Positions 4,026-5,957 of a stretch of 5,957 nucleotides of DNA are shown here, one piece after another. The notes under the pieces were generated by a model. It was not told the DNA's origin. It ran no database searches and worked only from the letters and a program-made list of their open reading frames with translations. A program made the translations under genes and the position numbers. The stretch's first letter is position 1; each line of letters opens with the position of its first letter. The DNA comes from Candidatus Rifleibacteriota bacterium (GTDB taxonomy: Bacteria > Riflebacteria > Ozemobacteria > Ozemobacterales > Ozemobacteraceae), in the NCBI GenBank assembly GCA_017526725.1, contig JAFXRA010000247.1, forward strand, positions 1 through 5,957, read 5' to 3'.

Positions 4026-5957
4026 CTAGAACGGCTTTCCGCAAGAATTGCAGTAGTATTCTCCAGCTGGGTTAATAGCTCCGCAATGAGGACAATTCTT
4101 TTTGGGTCCCATAACCTGAGGAGCAGAATTCTGCTGTTGCGGTTCCTGTGCAATAAAATCTTTATTTGGCTGTATTAAATCGCTGAAATTAGATAAATTA
4201 TCTGCATTACCCATTAAAGAATCAATGCTTGGCAGGCTGTCTGCTCCAATACTGTCATAATCAGGAAAATAACTTGAACCTTGACGGGGTGTATTGGCTG
4301 TTTGAGTATTTTGTGTTTCTGGATAATATGCTTGTGCATTAGAACCCTGCATTACGTTAGAATCATTTGACTCAGCCATCTGAGCCTGATTATTATTTGC
4401 AGAAGATGCATATTGATCTGTATTATTCTGCATATTTGCATACATCTGCTGCTGGTCAAATGTTTGCTGAGTATAGTCTGCAGCGGGTTGCTGCTGATTA
4501 AAATTGTAATCTTGCGGCTGACCATAACCATAGGCATTATAATCCGGCTGTTGAGAATTGCCGGATGAACCATAGTAATCCGGGAATTTTTCATTTATTA
4601 CAGCCTTAAGGTTATTGGATTCTTCAATGTTCCCGACAGATTTATGATTTTCCATAAGAGCAACATAATACTCTGGTTTATCTGGACAGACTTTAATTGC
4701 TTTTTCAAAGGTTTTAATTGTTTGCTGAGTGTATGTCTGTCGACTGAAAATGGTGTCAGCCAGATAGGTTAGGGCTTCTGTGTCGTTTGGATTAAGAGAT
4801 ACATATTTTGCTATGTATTCCTGACCAAGTTTATGGTCTGCTTTCATCTGAATATAGACTTTGGCTAGATATTCAATAACATCTGTTCTGTTTTCGTTTA
4901 ACTTTAAAAGACCTTGAATTTGTTCTAATGCTACAGGTGTTGTAAGCCCAAGAGCCATAGCTGTTTCACCTGCTATATTTCGAGCTAGAGGTGAACGAGC
5001 GTCACGCTTTAAATAATCGGTAATCAATTTGTAAGATAGGTCATATTCGCCTTTCTTTTGTGAAGCAGCAGCATAAAGCAACATGACAAGCTTCATATTG
5101 TCAGCATCTTCTTTTTCGTAGCGCTGCTTAAGGAAATCATAATTTGCTTCATAATTCCCAGATTCTTTGATTTTTTCAAGCTTTGCATTAATTCCTGCTT
5201 TTCTTGAATGTCTCAGATATTCATTAACCTTTGGCATTACCAGAATGATTATTGTTAATAAGAAGCAACATATACCAACAATAGCTTTCCAGCTTGTCAG
5301 TATCATGATTAATAATGTTTTGCTGGCGTTGCTTTTGTATTTCGAAGTACCTTTCTTTACTAATTCCAGATATTTTACGGCATCTTCCTGATTGCCTTGT
5401 TTATAGGCAAACATTCCCATGGAATAGTTGTATATGTCTTTGTATTGATCGTTGTTTTCAAGAGGTTTAACAGCTTTTGAAGCTTCTTCGTATTTTTCCA
5501 GATTTAAATAGGAATCTGCTAAGAGATTTGCTATGGTTTCTTTGTTTTCAGGATATTTTTTTAATAGGCTTTCTCCTGACTCTGCAGCATTTTCATAATC
5601 CTTAGAGTCAAAGTAATCCTGCATTTGTGATAATTCTTTTACATACTGTTTTCGACGTTCTTCAGCTTTCTTTTTGTCTATTTTTAAATCTTCAATCTTT
5701 TTTGCTGTTTCTTTATCTGATGGATTCAATTTTAATACTTTTGTGAGTGATTCAATAGCTTCATCATACAGCTTATCTTTTTCATATTTTTTAGCTTCTT
5801 TTTTGAAATTATTAATAGAATCTTCTCTTTCTCTCTTCGCATCTTCTCTTCGTCGTTTCGCTTCTTCTGCCTTATCTTTAGCATCCTGAATTTCTTCTAA
5901 GGCTTTAACTACAATATTATTTTTTTCTTGTAATTTTTCTTCTTCAGGATAATTCTG
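4026..5957 (-). CDS. TPR membrane protein with Q/N-rich linker and C-terminal zinc ribbon (5' partial)
   Basis: A continuous open frame of 643 visible residues that leaves the window at its right edge, so the N-terminus is missing. In fragment numbering, residues 5-57 are a strongly charged, probably coiled-coil helix. TPR-like repeats follow at about 58-80 and 108-205. A single membrane helix lies at about 220-241 (AIVGICCFLLTIIILVM) followed by basic residues. More TPR-like helical repeats span about 255-460. Residues about 463-600 are low-complexity, rich in Gln, Asn, Tyr and Ser, with almost no Lys or Arg. The end is a zinc ribbon, C622-x2-C625-x10-C636-x2-C639, ending CGKPF. TPR segments usually bind protein partners, so a membrane-anchored scaffold or assembly factor is plausible, but no specific function is recognised. 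A TTG at 5727-5729 is not the start: it encodes the Leu of an LNPSD TPR end, and the frame upstream continues the same repeat. The basic residues after the membrane helix and the Cys4 ribbon hint that the C-terminal half is cytoplasmic. Confidence 0.88.
   Translation of the reverse strand, partial: QNYPEEEKLQEKNNIVVKALEEIQDAKDKAEEAKRRREDAKREREDSINNFKKEAKKYEKDKLYDEAIESLTKVLKLNPSDKETAKKIEDLKIDKKKAEERRKQYVKELSQMQDYFDSKDYENAAESGESLLKKYPENKETIANLLADSYLNLEKYEEASKAVKPLENNDQYKDIYNYSMGMFAYKQGNQEDAVKYLELVKKGTSKYKSNASKTLLIMILTSWKAIVGICCFLLTIIILVMPKVNEYLRHSRKAGINAKLEKIKESGNYEANYDFLKQRYEKEDADNMKLVMLLYAAASQKKGEYDLSYKLITDYLKRDARSPLARNIAGETAMALGLTTPVALEQIQGLLKLNENRTDVIEYLAKVYIQMKADHKLGQEYIAKYVSLNPNDTEALTYLADTIFSRQTYTQQTIKTFEKAIKVCPDKPEYYVALMENHKSVGNIEESNNLKAVINEKFPDYYGSSGNSQQPDYNAYGYGQPQDYNFNQQQPAADYTQQTFDQQQMYANMQNNTDQYASSANNNQAQMAESNDSNVMQGSNAQAYYPETQNTQTANTPRQGSSYFPDYDSIGADSLPSIDSLMGNADNLSNFSDLIQPNKDFIAQEPQQQNSAPQVMGPKKNCPHCGAINPAGEYYCNSCGKPF

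Noticed and set aside
3942..4178. Short plus-strand open frame over the stem-loop and the end of the TPR gene
   Set aside because: It has no ribosome site, no recognisable protein features, and lies antisense to the zinc-ribbon codons of a well-supported gene.
5674..5729. TTG at 5727-5729 as the start of the large minus-strand gene
   Set aside because: The minus-strand frame stays open to base 5957 and the residues upstream complete a TPR repeat, with this TTG coding for Leu in LNPSD. No ribosome site precedes it. The gene is truncated by the window edge instead.
5674..5889. Plus-strand Ser/Phe/Leu-rich open frame
   Set aside because: It is the complement of Lys/Glu-rich coiled-coil codons of the large minus-strand gene, a typical shadow frame.

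Overview
The window reads as ordinary chromosomal DNA from an A+T-rich bacterium. It has five protein genes and two intergenic spacers rich in repeats. Three features suggest a Gram-negative-type (diderm) or at least sigma-54-using bacterium: AGGAG-type ribosome sites, an NtrC-type sigma-54 activator, and a small exported protein. I cannot place it more precisely from sequence alone. The fold-back and short-period repeats between genes fit an environmental or uncultivated lineage, but that is only an impression.

Layout. Positions 1-36 hold a perfect bidirectional intrinsic terminator. It ends a minus-strand gene (45-701) for a small exported protein built from two OB-fold-like repeats. A 126-bp divergent control region (702-827) separates this from a plus-strand pair. 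The pair is an RNase Z-like metallo-beta-lactamase-fold nuclease (828-1787) and an NtrC-family response regulator (1777-3309), which overlap by 11 nt and are probably translationally coupled. After a 116-nt spacer that can fold back on itself comes a short FmdB-type zinc-ribbon protein with a His/Cys-rich tail (3426-3686).

Positions 3687-4025 carry no credible gene but hold three unrelated-looking structures: a GC-rich hairpin among GTGGGA repeats, a degenerate 9-bp tandem array, and a long nested stem-loop. The rest of the window (4026-5957, minus strand) is one large gene that runs off the right edge. It encodes a charged helical segment, TPR repeats, one membrane helix, more TPR repeats, a Q/N/Y-rich disordered stretch and a C-terminal zinc ribbon.

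How the genes relate. Only the nuclease and regulator pair looks like a real operon. The regulator predicts an RpoN sigma factor and a sensor kinase elsewhere, since neither is in the window. The zinc-ribbon gene could be read through from the operon or have its own promoter. The OB-fold gene and the TPR/zinc-ribbon gene are separate units on the opposite strand. Two corrections to naive gene calling matter. The first two genes should start 12 codons inside their longest frames, because the longer starts lie in predicted -10 elements. The large minus-strand gene is 5'-truncated by the window and does not start at a TTG near 5729.

I saw no convincing new multi-gene system. The items most worth following up are the 9-bp array, the two fold-back elements, and the architecture of the TPR/zinc-ribbon membrane protein.
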